Source: DATCVR01 sp036566745
GTDB taxonomy: Bacteria > Actinomycetota > Actinomycetes > Jiangellales > Jiangellaceae
Length of the DNA stretch: 7,364 nt
NCBI GenBank assembly: GCA_036566745.1
Contig: DATCVR010000402.1
Span: 1-7,364, forward strand
Direction of reading: 5' to 3'
The notes under the pieces are model-generated. The model was not told the DNA's origin. It saw only the letters and a list, made by a program, of their open reading frames with translations, and made no database searches. The position numbers and the translations under genes were made by a program. Positions 1-6,597 of this stretch are shown piece by piece; position 1 is the stretch's first letter; every line of letters begins with the position of its first letter.

Positions 1-990
1 GTCGCGCAGCTGGGTGATGAGGAGCTTGGGCGACAACGGCTTCTCGGTGTTCCAGGCCGGACACTGCGACTGGCAGCGCCCGCACTCGGTACAGGTGGAG
101 AAGTCGAGGAAGCCCTTCCAGGAGAAGTCCTCGACCCGGCCGACGCCCATGACGGCATCCTCGTCGAGATCGTCGATCTTCTCGAAGTCGACGGGCTCGC
201 CCTGGACGGTGAGCGGCTTGGCCGCGCCCAGAGCGGTGCTGCCGTCGGCCTCGCGCTTGAACCAGATGTTGAAGAACGCCAGGCCGCGGTGCCAGGCCAC
301 GCCCATGGTCAGGTTCCAGGCGATCACCGTGAAGAACGCCCACGAGACGACGATCTTGACGGCCGCGACCACGTAGACCGTCTGCTCGAGATCGGCGGTG
401 GACATCCCGGAGAAGAACTCGCCTACGAACCACGTCAGCGGGAAGTGCATCCGGTCGCCGATGAGCGCGTACTCGAGCCCGCGCAGGACCAGGATGCACA
501 GCGCGATGGCCGTGATCGTGAACTCGACGTAGTAGGCCTGCCAGAACGTCGATCCGAAGAACCTCGAACGACGGCCCTGCCGACGCGGGTGTGAGCGCTG
601 GCGGATGACGGTCAGCACCACGATGCCGGCCAGCGTCAGCCAGGCGATCGCCTCGGTGAACCACTCGAACGGGATCCAGTGCCCGATCAGCGGCAACGCG
701 TACTCGGCGTCGAAGAGCTGGCCGTAGGCGGTGATCAGGGTGAAGACGAGGGCGCCGAACCCGATCATCACGAACCAGTGCGCCACCGCCACGACCGGAC
801 GCTTGAGCATGCGGTTGTGACCGAGGAACTCGCGGACCAGGGTGGCCGTCCGAGCACCTGGGTCGTTGCGGCGGCTGCCGTCGGGCTGGCCGAGCCGAAT
901 GACGCGCACCATCCGCACCACGGCGTCGGTGAACACCGTGAGCGCCAGCACGGTGACACCCAGAGACACCACGATCGCGACGTACTGCAT
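1..990 (-). CDS. etfD: Membrane (Fe-S) oxidoreductase, EtfD-like (3' part missing)
   Basis: The first 330 residues are visible; the gene runs off the window at base 1. The N-terminal part is a membrane domain with about five hydrophobic segments (near residues 3-25, 68-88, 110-129, 152-170 and 206-228) and histidines at 71, 104, 182 and 234, as in NarI-like cytochrome b domains. A ferredoxin motif follows, CTECGRCQSQCP, with Cys300, 303, 306 and 310 placed to bind a 4Fe-4S cluster. From memory, the stretch around this motif (WKGFLDF, then PAWNTEKPLSPKL) is very close to mycobacterial EtfD (Rv0338c), which passes electrons from electron-transfer flavoprotein, reduced by acyl-CoA dehydrogenases, to the respiratory chain. 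That family is about 800-900 residues long, so the CCG-type C-terminal domain should lie outside. ATG at 990 is chosen over ATG at 999 because AGGAG at 1005-1001 is 10 bases from the former but only 1 from the latter. The EtfD role is inferred from similarity. Confidence 0.9.
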   Translation of the reverse strand, partial: MQYVAIVVSLGVTVLALTVFTDAVVRMVRVIRLGQPDGSRRNDPGARTATLVREFLGHNRMLKRPVVAVAHWFVMIGFGALVFTLITAYGQLFDAEYALPLIGHWIPFEWFTEAIAWLTLAGIVVLTVIRQRSHPRRQGRRSRFFGSTFWQAYYVEFTITAIALCILVLRGLEYALIGDRMHFPLTWFVGEFFSGMSTADLEQTVYVVAAVKIVVSWAFFTVIAWNLTMGVAWHRGLAFFNIWFKREADGSTALGAAKPLTVQGEPVDFEKIDDLDEDAVMGVGRVEDFSWKGFLDFSTCTECGRCQSQCPAWNTEKPLSPKLLITQLRD

Positions 991-1000
991 GCCGATCATG

Positions 1001-1005
1001 CTCCT
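1001..1005 (-). promoter_or_regulatory. Shine-Dalgarno of the EtfD-like gene
   Basis: AGGAG on the minus strand ends 10 bases before ATG at 990. It is only one base from the in-frame ATG at 999, which would be too close. The site therefore decides the start. It is one of only two clear ribosome binding sites I see in the window. Confidence 0.6.
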
Positions 1006-1029
1006 GTCATCGACTCGACCCGGATCCTC

Positions 1030-1045
1030 ATACTACTCGCCAGTA
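1030..1045 (-). promoter_or_regulatory. Possible promoter and operator of the EtfD-like gene
   Basis: On the minus strand TAGTAT (1035-1030) fits the actinobacterial -10 pattern TAnnnT. It lies 39 bases before the ATG at 990, leaving room for a leader carrying the AGGAG site. A 12-base imperfect palindrome, TACTCGCCAGTA on the plus strand (1034-1045, 5 of 6 pairs complementary), overlaps the -10 by two bases and sits where a repressor would block polymerase. Bases 1046-1048 belong to the context of the dcd stop, so the site lies just downstream of dcd. No convincing -35 is visible. Half-sites of the TTACT/AGTAA kind resemble TetR-family operators; the assignment is inference. Confidence 0.35.
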
Positions 1046-1047
1046 AC

Positions 1048-1623
1048 TTAGACCTCTGCCCGGTGGAAGCTCAGGTAGGACCGGCTCGGCGTCGGCCCGC
1101 GCTGCCCCTGGTACCGCGATCCGTGGCGGCCCGTGCCGTACGGCTCGTCGACCGGGCTGCTCAGGGCGAAGAAGCACAGCTGACCGATCTTCATCCCCGG
1201 CCACAGCTTGATCGGCAGCGTGGCGACGTTGGACAGCTCGAGCGTGACGTGACCGGTGAACCCGGCGTCGATGAAGCCCGCGGTGGCGTGGGTGAGCAGA
1301 CCGAGGCGGCCCAGGCTCGACTTCCCCTCGAGCCGGGCGGAGATGTCGTCGCCCAAGGTGACGACCTCGAAGGTCGAGGCCAGCACGAACTCGCCGGGGT
1401 GCAGGACGAACGGCTCGTCACCCTCCGGTTCGACCAGCCGGGTGAGGTCCGGCTGTTCCTCGGCGGGGTCGATGTGGGGGTATCGGTGGTTCTCGAACAC
1501 CCGGAAGTAGCGGTCGAGCCGGACGTCGATGCTGGCAGGCTGCACCATCGCCGGATCGTAGGGGTCGAGCACCACGCGCTTGGACTCGACGGCCGCCCGG
1601 ATGTCGTGGTCGGAAAGCAGCAT
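1048..1623 (-). CDS. dcd: dCTP deaminase, probably bifunctional (dUMP-forming)
   Basis: The 191-residue protein matches the Dcd family along its whole length. It would deaminate dCTP in the cytosol and, as in Mycobacterium tuberculosis, probably also cleave the dUTP intermediate to give dUMP for thymidylate synthesis. The visible marks are the N-terminal MLLSDHDI; the substrate loop KSSLGR at 101-106; THATAGFIDAGF at 111-122; catalytic Glu129 in HVTLEL; WPGMKIGQL at 141-149; and the C-terminal lid YQGQRGPTPSRS at 171-182. The ATAGF loop and the long C-terminal lid follow the actinobacterial bifunctional form rather than the Escherichia coli monofunctional one. ATG at 1623 gives the family's standard N-terminus. 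There is no Shine-Dalgarno; a -10-like TAGTGT lies six bases upstream, suggesting a leaderless mRNA. The stop is TAA. The EtfD-like gene follows after 57 bases on the same strand. Confidence 0.96.
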   Translation of the reverse strand: MLLSDHDIRAAVESKRVVLDPYDPAMVQPASIDVRLDRYFRVFENHRYPHIDPAEEQPDLTRLVEPEGDEPFVLHPGEFVLASTFEVVTLGDDISARLEGKSSLGRLGLLTHATAGFIDAGFTGHVTLELSNVATLPIKLWPGMKIGQLCFFALSSPVDEPYGTGRHGSRYQGQRGPTPSRSYLSFHRAEV

Positions 1624-1629
1624 GGGCCG

Positions 1630-1635
1630 ACACTA
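1630..1635 (-). promoter_or_regulatory. Leaderless -10 element of dcd
   Basis: TAGTGT on the minus strand fits TAnnnT and is followed by six bases (CGGCCC) and then the dcd ATG. That places the expected transcription start on or next to the A of the start codon. No -35 match and no Shine-Dalgarno is visible, as is common for leaderless actinobacterial genes. Confidence 0.5.
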
Positions 1636-1744
1636 CCGACCAGCCTCGATGCCGGTGCCGCGCGGTTGGTGAGGTGGCCCGCCGGCTTTGCCGATCCGAG
1701 GCCGAACTGGCGCGTTGATGTGACCGTATCCGCCGGCATCGACC

Positions 1745-1750
1745 TACGCT
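1745..1750 (+). promoter_or_regulatory. Leaderless -10 element of the 53-residue ORF
   Basis: TACGCT fits TAnnnT and is followed by six bases (GGAAGC) and the ATG at 1757, the same spacing as at dcd on the other strand. GTGACC at 1720-1725 could be a weak -35 (4 of 6 to TTGACA), with a long 19-base spacer. The 133-base gap 1624-1756 thus holds two back-to-back leaderless promoters; I see no other structure in it. Confidence 0.5.
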
Positions 1751-1756
1751 GGAAGC

Positions 1757-1918
1757 ATGTACACGATCGAGTTGGACGACGAGGAGCTGCGGCTCGTGCG
1801 CTCGGCCATCGGGTCGTACGTCCGCGACTTCGGACACGACGAGGCCGACGTGCTGCGCGCACTCAAGGCGCTGCTGATCCGCTTCCCGGAGCCGGCCACA
1901 CCAGCCCCGGCACGCTGA
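1757..1918 (+). CDS. Small uncharacterised protein, 53 residues
   Basis: I do not recognise a named family. The predicted protein begins MYTIELDDEELRLVRSAIG and continues through YVRDFGHDEADVLRALKALL to a proline/alanine-rich tail (PEPATPAPAR). It looks like two charged amphipathic helices joined by a short DFGHDEAD turn, cytosolic, with no signal peptide, no cysteine and no membrane segment. Support for coding comes from nearly exclusive G/C in third codon positions and from the leaderless -10 TACGCT six bases before the ATG. It is transcribed divergently from dcd and converges on the ABC permease, whose stop is 15 bases beyond its own TGA. A role as a small protein-binding or regulatory protein is possible, but nothing in the sequence proves it. 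Confidence 0.7.
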   Translation: MYTIELDDEELRLVRSAIGSYVRDFGHDEADVLRALKALLIRFPEPATPAPAR

Positions 1919-1934
1919 CCCGCACGCCGGGGCT
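1903..1934. terminator. GC-rich hairpin between convergent genes
   Basis: AGCCCCGGC (1903-1911) and GCCGGGGCT (1926-1934) form a perfect 9-base-pair stem around a 14-base loop. The hairpin covers the stop of the small plus-strand ORF and touches the stop of the minus-strand permease, so it could end transcription in both directions. There is no U-tract on either side, which is usual for actinobacterial hairpin terminators but leaves the call uncertain. Confidence 0.5.
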
Positions 1935-3211
1935 CATCCGCCGCCACTGCGCAGCGCAGTGATCGGCTCGATGGCTGACGCCCGCCAGGCCGGGTAGGTC
2001 CCCGCCATCAGCCCCACGAGCGCTCCGAGCAGCGGCGCCCCGGCCGCCACCTGGACGTCCATGATCGGCGTCCAGTCACGCGCGGCCGACACCCCTACCG
2101 TCATGAGCACGCCCACGGCCGCTCCGATCAACCCTCCGAGCAGGCCGATGATGACGCTCTCGACCAGGAACTGCCCGGCCACCTGCGACCTGGTCGCACC
2201 GACCGCCCGGCGCAGGCCGATCTCCGACACCCGCTCGAGCACCGACAGCAGCGTGACGTTCGCGATCCCCAGCCCGCCCACCAGCAGCGCCACCCCGCCC
2301 AGGGCCAGGAACAGCACGTTGACGTCCCCCGACACGGCATCGCGAAGCTGCCCGGGCCGCGGCGGGACGTCGACGCTGAGCAGTTCGGGCTGGTTGGGGT
2401 CGACGGCCACCGGCGCCTGCTGACCGACCAGCTGGGTCGCCCCGATCTCGGTCCGGATCTCCAGCGCGTCGGGCGACTCGAGGCCGTAGCCAGCGCGGGC
2501 CGTGCCCACCGGGATGATCACGGCATCGAGCAGTTCGGTGCGACTCGCGACGTCGTCGAGGATGCCGATCACCGTGTAGGCCTGCTCGCCCACGAACACC
2601 GAGGGCTGCGAGTCCACCCGGTTGATGCCCAGGCGCTCGGCGGCGTATCGGCCGAGCACCGCGACGGGATCGGCCCGCGCGTCGTGACCCGCGTCGAAGT
2701 ACCGGCCGGTCGACAGCTCGCCCAGCACCGCGGCGAACAGCCCCGGCGACGCCGCAGCCAGCGGGATCGCCTGCTCGGAGGCCCCGCCGGTGTCTCCCAC
2801 GGGCGATCCCCGTACCAGCTGCCCTTGGGTGTCGACCTTGCTGAACGTTCCCGCGTCCACCACCCCCGCCAGCCGCTCGACCCGCTCCGGCGCGTCCCAG
2901 GGCAGCTCCACGAGGGCGGCCTCCCCGCCCGCGGCGCTGCTCTCCCCCGGCTCGACGACCACCCGCGTCGCGCTCACCGCGTCGAACCGCTCACCGATCT
3001 GGCCGGATGCCGTCTGCCCGAGTCCCATCGTCGCAACCAAGGCCGCGATCCCCAGGACCGTGCCCAGCGTCGTCAGCATCAGCCGGGCGGGGCGCGACGA
3101 GACGCCCGCGAGCGACTCGTCCAGGAGATCTCGCCAGGCCAGCCCACCCGACCGGCCTCGCCGGAGACGGCGTCGTCTCGTGGTCACGTCGTCGGATCGG
3201 CGGCGCCTCAT
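1934..3211 (-). CDS. ABC transporter permease, MacB/FtsX type
   Basis: This 425-residue membrane protein has the four-helix layout of MacB permeases. After a basic cytoplasmic N-terminus (RRRRLRRGR), helix 1 spans about 42-64, a large extracytoplasmic core domain about 70-290, and three helices lie near 295-320, 348-375 and 387-408. EIGLRRAVGA at 330-339, just after the second helix, and the ending YPAWRASAIEPITALR at 405-421 are signature stretches of the family. MacB-type permeases do not usually form a channel; they transmit ATP-driven motion to partners outside the membrane. The ATG at 3211 overlaps the ATPase stop as ATGA and has GAGGA six bases upstream, the best ribosome site in the operon. 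It is the last gene of the four-gene unit. The substrate is unknown; in Gram-positive bacteria such pairs serve in peptide or antibiotic export, resistance or envelope work. Confidence 0.93.
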   Translation of the reverse strand: MRRRRSDDVTTRRRRLRRGRSGGLAWRDLLDESLAGVSSRPARLMLTTLGTVLGIAALVATMGLGQTASGQIGERFDAVSATRVVVEPGESSAAGGEAALVELPWDAPERVERLAGVVDAGTFSKVDTQGQLVRGSPVGDTGGASEQAIPLAAASPGLFAAVLGELSTGRYFDAGHDARADPVAVLGRYAAERLGINRVDSQPSVFVGEQAYTVIGILDDVASRTELLDAVIIPVGTARAGYGLESPDALEIRTEIGATQLVGQQAPVAVDPNQPELLSVDVPPRPGQLRDAVSGDVNVLFLALGGVALLVGGLGIANVTLLSVLERVSEIGLRRAVGATRSQVAGQFLVESVIIGLLGGLIGAAVGVLMTVGVSAARDWTPIMDVQVAAGAPLLGALVGLMAGTYPAWRASAIEPITALRSGGG

Positions 3212-4008
3212 GAACGGTCCTCGCTGAGTCGTCCGTCGACGATGCGTACGCGGCGCTGAGCGCGCCGGCTCACGCCGTCGTCGTGGGTGATCACCGCGAG
3301 CGTCAGGCCCTCGGCGTGCAGTTCGTCGAAGACGTCCAGGACGGCCGCGGCGTTGGCGCTGTCCAGGTTGCCGGTGGGTTCGTCGGCGAGCAGGAGGCTG
3401 GGGCCGGACACGAGTGCCCTCGCGATGGCGACCCGCTGCCGCTCGCCGCCGGACAGCGAGGTCGCATCGAACTCGCTGCGGTGATCGAGCCCGACGCGCG
3501 CGAGAGCGTCGCGGGCACGGTCGAGCCGCTCGGCCCGCGACGTGCGGTTGTAGAGCATCGCCAGCGCCACGTTCTCCACGACGCTGCGATGCGGCAAGAG
3601 GTGGAAGGCCTGGAAGACGAACCCGATCCGGCGGCCGCGCAACGCCGATCGACGGCGTTCGGGCAGGTCACCTACGTCGACACCGTCCAGTCGGTAGGTG
3701 CCGGTGGTCGGCCGGTCGAGCAGCCCCAGCAGGTGCAGCAGCGTGGACTTCCCCGAGCCGGAAGGCCCGATGATCGAGACGTATTCGCCCGACCCCACGT
3801 TCAGCTCGACCTCGCGGACGGCGTGGACCTGCGGCGGGCCCGGATACGACCGGCCGATCGCCGTCATCGACACGACCGGCACGTCGTCGTCCACCGGTTC
3901 GCCCGCACGCGGACCCAGCACATCAGCCGCCGAAGCGTCCGCCCAGCTCTGCTCCCAGCTCTCCTCGGATCCTGGGTTCTCATGACGGCTGCCACGTCGC
4001 CACCTCAT
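3208..4008 (-). CDS. ABC transporter ATP-binding protein, MacB/LolD type
   Basis: This 266-residue cytosolic ATPase should power the permease encoded next to it. All nucleotide-binding motifs are intact: Walker A GPSGSGKST at 81-89, Q-loop Gln133, signature LSGGERQR at 185-192, Walker B LLLADEP at 205-211 with Glu210, D-loop GNLDS at 213-217 and switch His242. The LLGLLDRPTTG and ADEPTGNLD stretches are typical of the MacB/LolD/FtsE branch. About 47 residues rich in acidic and polar side chains precede the conserved core, which is unusual. I kept ATG 4008 because it overlaps the adaptor stop as ATGA, although no clear Shine-Dalgarno precedes it; the internal Met48 (base 3867) also lacks one. 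Its own stop overlaps the permease start in the same way. Confidence 0.95.
   Translation of the reverse strand: MRWRRGSRHENPGSEESWEQSWADASAADVLGPRAGEPVDDDVPVVSMTAIGRSYPGPPQVHAVREVELNVGSGEYVSIIGPSGSGKSTLLHLLGLLDRPTTGTYRLDGVDVGDLPERRRSALRGRRIGFVFQAFHLLPHRSVVENVALAMLYNRTSRAERLDRARDALARVGLDHRSEFDATSLSGGERQRVAIARALVSGPSLLLADEPTGNLDSANAAAVLDVFDELHAEGLTLAVITHDDGVSRRAQRRVRIVDGRLSEDRS
3218..3222 (-). promoter_or_regulatory. Shine-Dalgarno of the permease gene
   Basis: GAGGA on the minus strand lies inside the end of the ATPase gene, six bases before the permease ATG at 3211. It supports that start and suggests that permease translation does not depend only on ATGA coupling. Confidence 0.55.
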
Positions 4009-5465
4009 CGGCCGACCACGACGAGGTCGCCCGCCTCGAGCGTGCCCGACACCGGAGTGATCTCGATGTATCCCTCGGCCGACAGCCCGACCTCCACCTC
4101 GATCAGCTCGGTCGACTCCCTGCGCTGCACCTCGACCCGCGACTCGCCACCCGGGCCGGCGGTGACCGCGGCCAGGGGCACGGCCAGCACGTCGCCGTCG
4201 GTACTGGTGATCGGGATCGTGACCCGGACATTGGCATCGCGCAGCGCCGCGGTCTGGTCCGCGGTGAGCTCTCCTGGTGTGAGGACGACGTCGAAGGTCG
4301 GCGCCGTGGCCTCGTCGCCGTCGTCCGCGCTGGCGGCGATCGTGGTGACCGTCGCGGCGACCTGCTCGCCGGTGGCCAGCTCGAGCTGCGCGGCCAGGCC
4401 CTCGGTCAGGAGCTCCCGGGTGGCCTCGTCGACCTTCGCGGTGACGACGAGGTTGGCGCCGCTGACGGACATCACGGCGCCGTCGACCACCTTGCCGCGG
4501 GTCACGTGCACCTCGTCGACGCGTCGCGGCAGGCTGGGGACGTACACGACCTCGGACGCGGGCAACGGCGTTCCGCTGGCCGCCTGGGCGGTGCCGAGCT
4601 GCTCCTCGGCGTCGGCGAGGGTGTCACGAGCGGCGTCGAGGGCGGCCTTCTCCGCCGAGGTGTCCTTCTCGGCGAGCAATTCCTCCTCCTGGGCCTCCGC
4701 CAGTTCGAGCTGGTCCTGCGCCTGGGCGATCGCCTCCGCGTCTCCGCTGTCGCGAGCCGCGTCGAGCGCGCGCTCGGCGGCCTCGACGGCGTTGCGCGCG
4801 GCCACCCGCTCGGGCTCCGGCGCACCCTCCTTGGCCGCGGCCAGGGCCTGCTCGGCAGCGGCCTCGCCGTCGCGCGCCACCTGCACCTGCTCCTCGGCGG
4901 CGTCCAGCTCGGCCTGTACCTGCGGGTCGGCAGCGGGAGGTTCGTACCCGACCAGCTCGTACAGCTCCGCGACCGCCTGGCCGGTGGACGCGGTGTAGGC
5001 GTTGTCGACCTTCCCCGGATCGAGCCCGAGCCGCTCCAGGGTCTGCTCGAGCTGAAGCACGTCGGGACCGTTCATCCCCGGCCGCAACGCGCGGTACATC
5101 GGCAGCTCACCGACCAGCGCGATCACCGGCCGGCCGGCCACCTCCAGCATCGCCGTACCCTCCGTCAGCTCCGCACCCACCTCCGGGACCAGCCCGGTGA
5201 CGACCGCGGGCGTCTCCAGCCCGCTGGTCTCGACCAGGACGTCCACGGCGCCGGCGTAGGTCGCGTCACCGCGGGTGGTGACCTTGCTCTCCAGCACGCG
5301 CGACTCCACCGGGACCGTGATCAACGACGCGTCCGGGGGCTTGGTCCGATCCGCCGCGTCGGCCGGAGACACCAGCCGGCTTCCCGCGAACAGCCCTGCG
5401 ACCAGCGACGACACCGCCACACCGCCCACGATCACCAGGGTCCGGCGGCGCCTCTCGGCACCCAT
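4005..5465 (-). CDS. Membrane-anchored adaptor (membrane fusion protein) with peptidoglycan-binding-like motif
   Basis: The 486-residue protein looks like the periplasmic-adaptor partner of the MacB-type pair. One N-terminal anchor (about 9-30, after an RRRR stretch) leaves the rest outside the membrane. In order come a first barrel/lipoyl-like half (about 50-115), a peptidoglycan-binding-like helix pair with LRPGMNGPDVLQLEQTLERL near 126-145, an Ala/Glu/Gln-rich coiled coil (about 180-295), a second lipoyl-like half (VYVPSLPRRVDEVHVTRG, 307-324), and beta-barrel regions ending in GTLEAGDLVVVGR. Such proteins link inner-membrane ABC permeases to the envelope; as Gram-positives lack TolC, the coiled coil probably reaches into the wall. 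The open frame extends upstream to 5816, but that part is an out-of-frame shadow of the lipoprotein gene. ATG 5465 shares one base with the lipoprotein stop (TGATG) and directly precedes the anchor. No strong Shine-Dalgarno is seen, fitting coupled translation. Confidence 0.9.
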   Translation of the reverse strand: MGAERRRRTLVIVGGVAVSSLVAGLFAGSRLVSPADAADRTKPPDASLITVPVESRVLESKVTTRGDATYAGAVDVLVETSGLETPAVVTGLVPEVGAELTEGTAMLEVAGRPVIALVGELPMYRALRPGMNGPDVLQLEQTLERLGLDPGKVDNAYTASTGQAVAELYELVGYEPPAADPQVQAELDAAEEQVQVARDGEAAAEQALAAAKEGAPEPERVAARNAVEAAERALDAARDSGDAEAIAQAQDQLELAEAQEEELLAEKDTSAEKAALDAARDTLADAEEQLGTAQAASGTPLPASEVVYVPSLPRRVDEVHVTRGKVVDGAVMSVSGANLVVTAKVDEATRELLTEGLAAQLELATGEQVAATVTTIAASADDGDEATAPTFDVVLTPGELTADQTAALRDANVRVTIPITSTDGDVLAVPLAAVTAGPGGESRVEVQRRESTELIEVEVGLSAEGYIEITPVSGTLEAGDLVVVGR

Positions 5466-6574
5466 CAGCCGACGCCGAAGGACGCGGAGTTCGAGGAGTT
5501 CCACTCCTGGAAGGCCTCGAGATCCGCCTTGTGGTCCTCGACGAACTCGGCCTCGAGCTCGAACTGGACCTCGCGGTAGATGTCCTCGTAGTGGTCGCGG
5601 CGGCAGCCGAAGTCGGCGGGGGCGACGTCGAGCTCGTACGCCTGCACCTTGTCGAGCTCGGCCGGGTCGAGGTTGTCCGGGCTGACGATCTGCGTCGACT
5701 TCTCCTCCGACGACGGGTCGCCGAACAGCGCCGCCATCCGGTCGGACACCTCGGTCGCCGGATCGTCCGGGTCGGTGAACTCGCTGAAGCCGGCATCGGC
5801 CATGCAGTCGACCCACTGCTGCGTGGCGTCGGTCAGGCGCGGGTCGCCCTCGATGCGTTCGCGCAGCGCCTCGATGTCGGTGAACAGCGAGTCGAAGTCC
5901 TGGAACCCTTCGCCACCCCGGCCCGCGTCCTCGAGGTCGTACACGTCTTCGCTGGCCTTCTGCATGCAGCCGATGTCACCCGGAGCCGGCGCCTCGCCGG
6001 GGCCGCCGGGCACCGCCTCGACCGACACGCTGGCGCCGCCGTCGGTGACGACGGCCCCCTTGCCCCACAGCGCCTCCTGGTACGCCGCGAGGGCATCGGG
6101 GGTGAGCGCTTCGGAGATCGCCTGGTTCGGGTCGTCGGACTCTTCGCCCTCGGGGTTCGCCAGGTCCATGAGGGTCGAGATGCCGTACCCGTACTGCTCG
6201 GCGAACTTCTCCGGAGGCAGCGAGTACGCCTCGTCGAACGCGGAACTCTCCTCCCGGTCCGGCACGTACGGCACGTACTCGAAGCCCTGCTCCTGCATGC
6301 ACGCGGCGACGAGGTCCTGGACCTCGCGCTCCTTCTTGGACTCCTCCTCGCTCGGTTCCGGCGCCCGGGCCGAGATCATGACGCCGCCACCGGGGCCGGC
6401 GACGGGCGCGGTGTCGTAGCCCAGGTACTCCTCGAGCGGGCTCTTCTCCTCGTCGCCAGCGGTCGCCCCATCGCCGCCGTCCGGGGAGCCGGAGTCGCCC
6501 GAGCATCCCGTCAGCATCAGCACACCCACGCCCGCGAGCACCCAGGACGTCATCCGCAATCGCCGTCTCGTCAT
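5465..6574 (-). CDS. Secreted lipoprotein with two-fold cysteine repeat, unknown function
   Basis: This 369-residue protein has a lipoprotein signal: basic MTRRRLR, a hydrophobic stretch, then lipobox LTGC with lipidated Cys24. A Gly/Asp/Ser linker and a strongly acidic mature part follow. I do not recognise a named family. Four further cysteines occur in two kinds of motif: CMQEQGF (Cys92) and CMADAGF (Cys257), and GCMQKASEDVY (Cys203) and GCRRDHYEDIY (Cys324). Between each pair there is an LTPDAL or LDPAEL segment, so the protein appears to be an ancient tandem duplication, with probable disulfides outside the cell. ATG 6574 was chosen over 6640 because it gives a normal 23-residue signal peptide and because 6640 lies inside the regulator boxes. 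No good Shine-Dalgarno precedes it, and a -10-like CAGGCT seven bases upstream suggests a leaderless mRNA. As first gene of the operon it may capture or sense the ligand handled by the ABC machine (inference). Confidence 0.87.
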   Translation of the reverse strand: MTRRRLRMTSWVLAGVGVLMLTGCSGDSGSPDGGDGATAGDEEKSPLEEYLGYDTAPVAGPGGGVMISARAPEPSEEESKKEREVQDLVAACMQEQGFEYVPYVPDREESSAFDEAYSLPPEKFAEQYGYGISTLMDLANPEGEESDDPNQAISEALTPDALAAYQEALWGKGAVVTDGGASVSVEAVPGGPGEAPAPGDIGCMQKASEDVYDLEDAGRGGEGFQDFDSLFTDIEALRERIEGDPRLTDATQQWVDCMADAGFSEFTDPDDPATEVSDRMAALFGDPSSEEKSTQIVSPDNLDPAELDKVQAYELDVAPADFGCRRDHYEDIYREVQFELEAEFVEDHKADLEAFQEWNSSNSASFGVG

Positions 6575-6581
6575 GGCTGGG

Positions 6582-6587
6582 AGCCTG
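6582..6587 (-). promoter_or_regulatory. Putative -10 of the lipoprotein-ABC operon
   Basis: CAGGCT on the minus strand (6587-6582) is a degenerate TAnnnT match, seven bases before ATG 6574 and ten bases after the proximal TCTTCATG box. No -35 is present at the expected position; the octamer boxes cover that region, as in activator-dependent promoters. The equivalent element on the other side is CAGACT. Confidence 0.4.
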
Positions 6588-6597
6588 CCGCCACGAT

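Noticed and set aside
679..1962. Plus-strand open frame of 427 codons across the EtfD-like gene, dcd and the intergenic region
   Set aside because: It runs antisense through two recognised genes and both promoters, and its translation has no recognisable domain.
3283..4998. Plus-strand open frame of 571 codons antisense to the ATPase and adaptor genes
   Set aside because: Its composition (Arg/Ser/Ala-rich, low complexity) and lack of any domain mark it as a high-GC shadow; the minus strand carries complete ABC and adaptor motifs.
5466..5816. N-terminal extension of the adaptor reading frame
   Set aside because: It overlaps the lipoprotein gene in another frame and reads as Arg/Pro-rich nonsense; the anchor segment starts right after ATG 5465.
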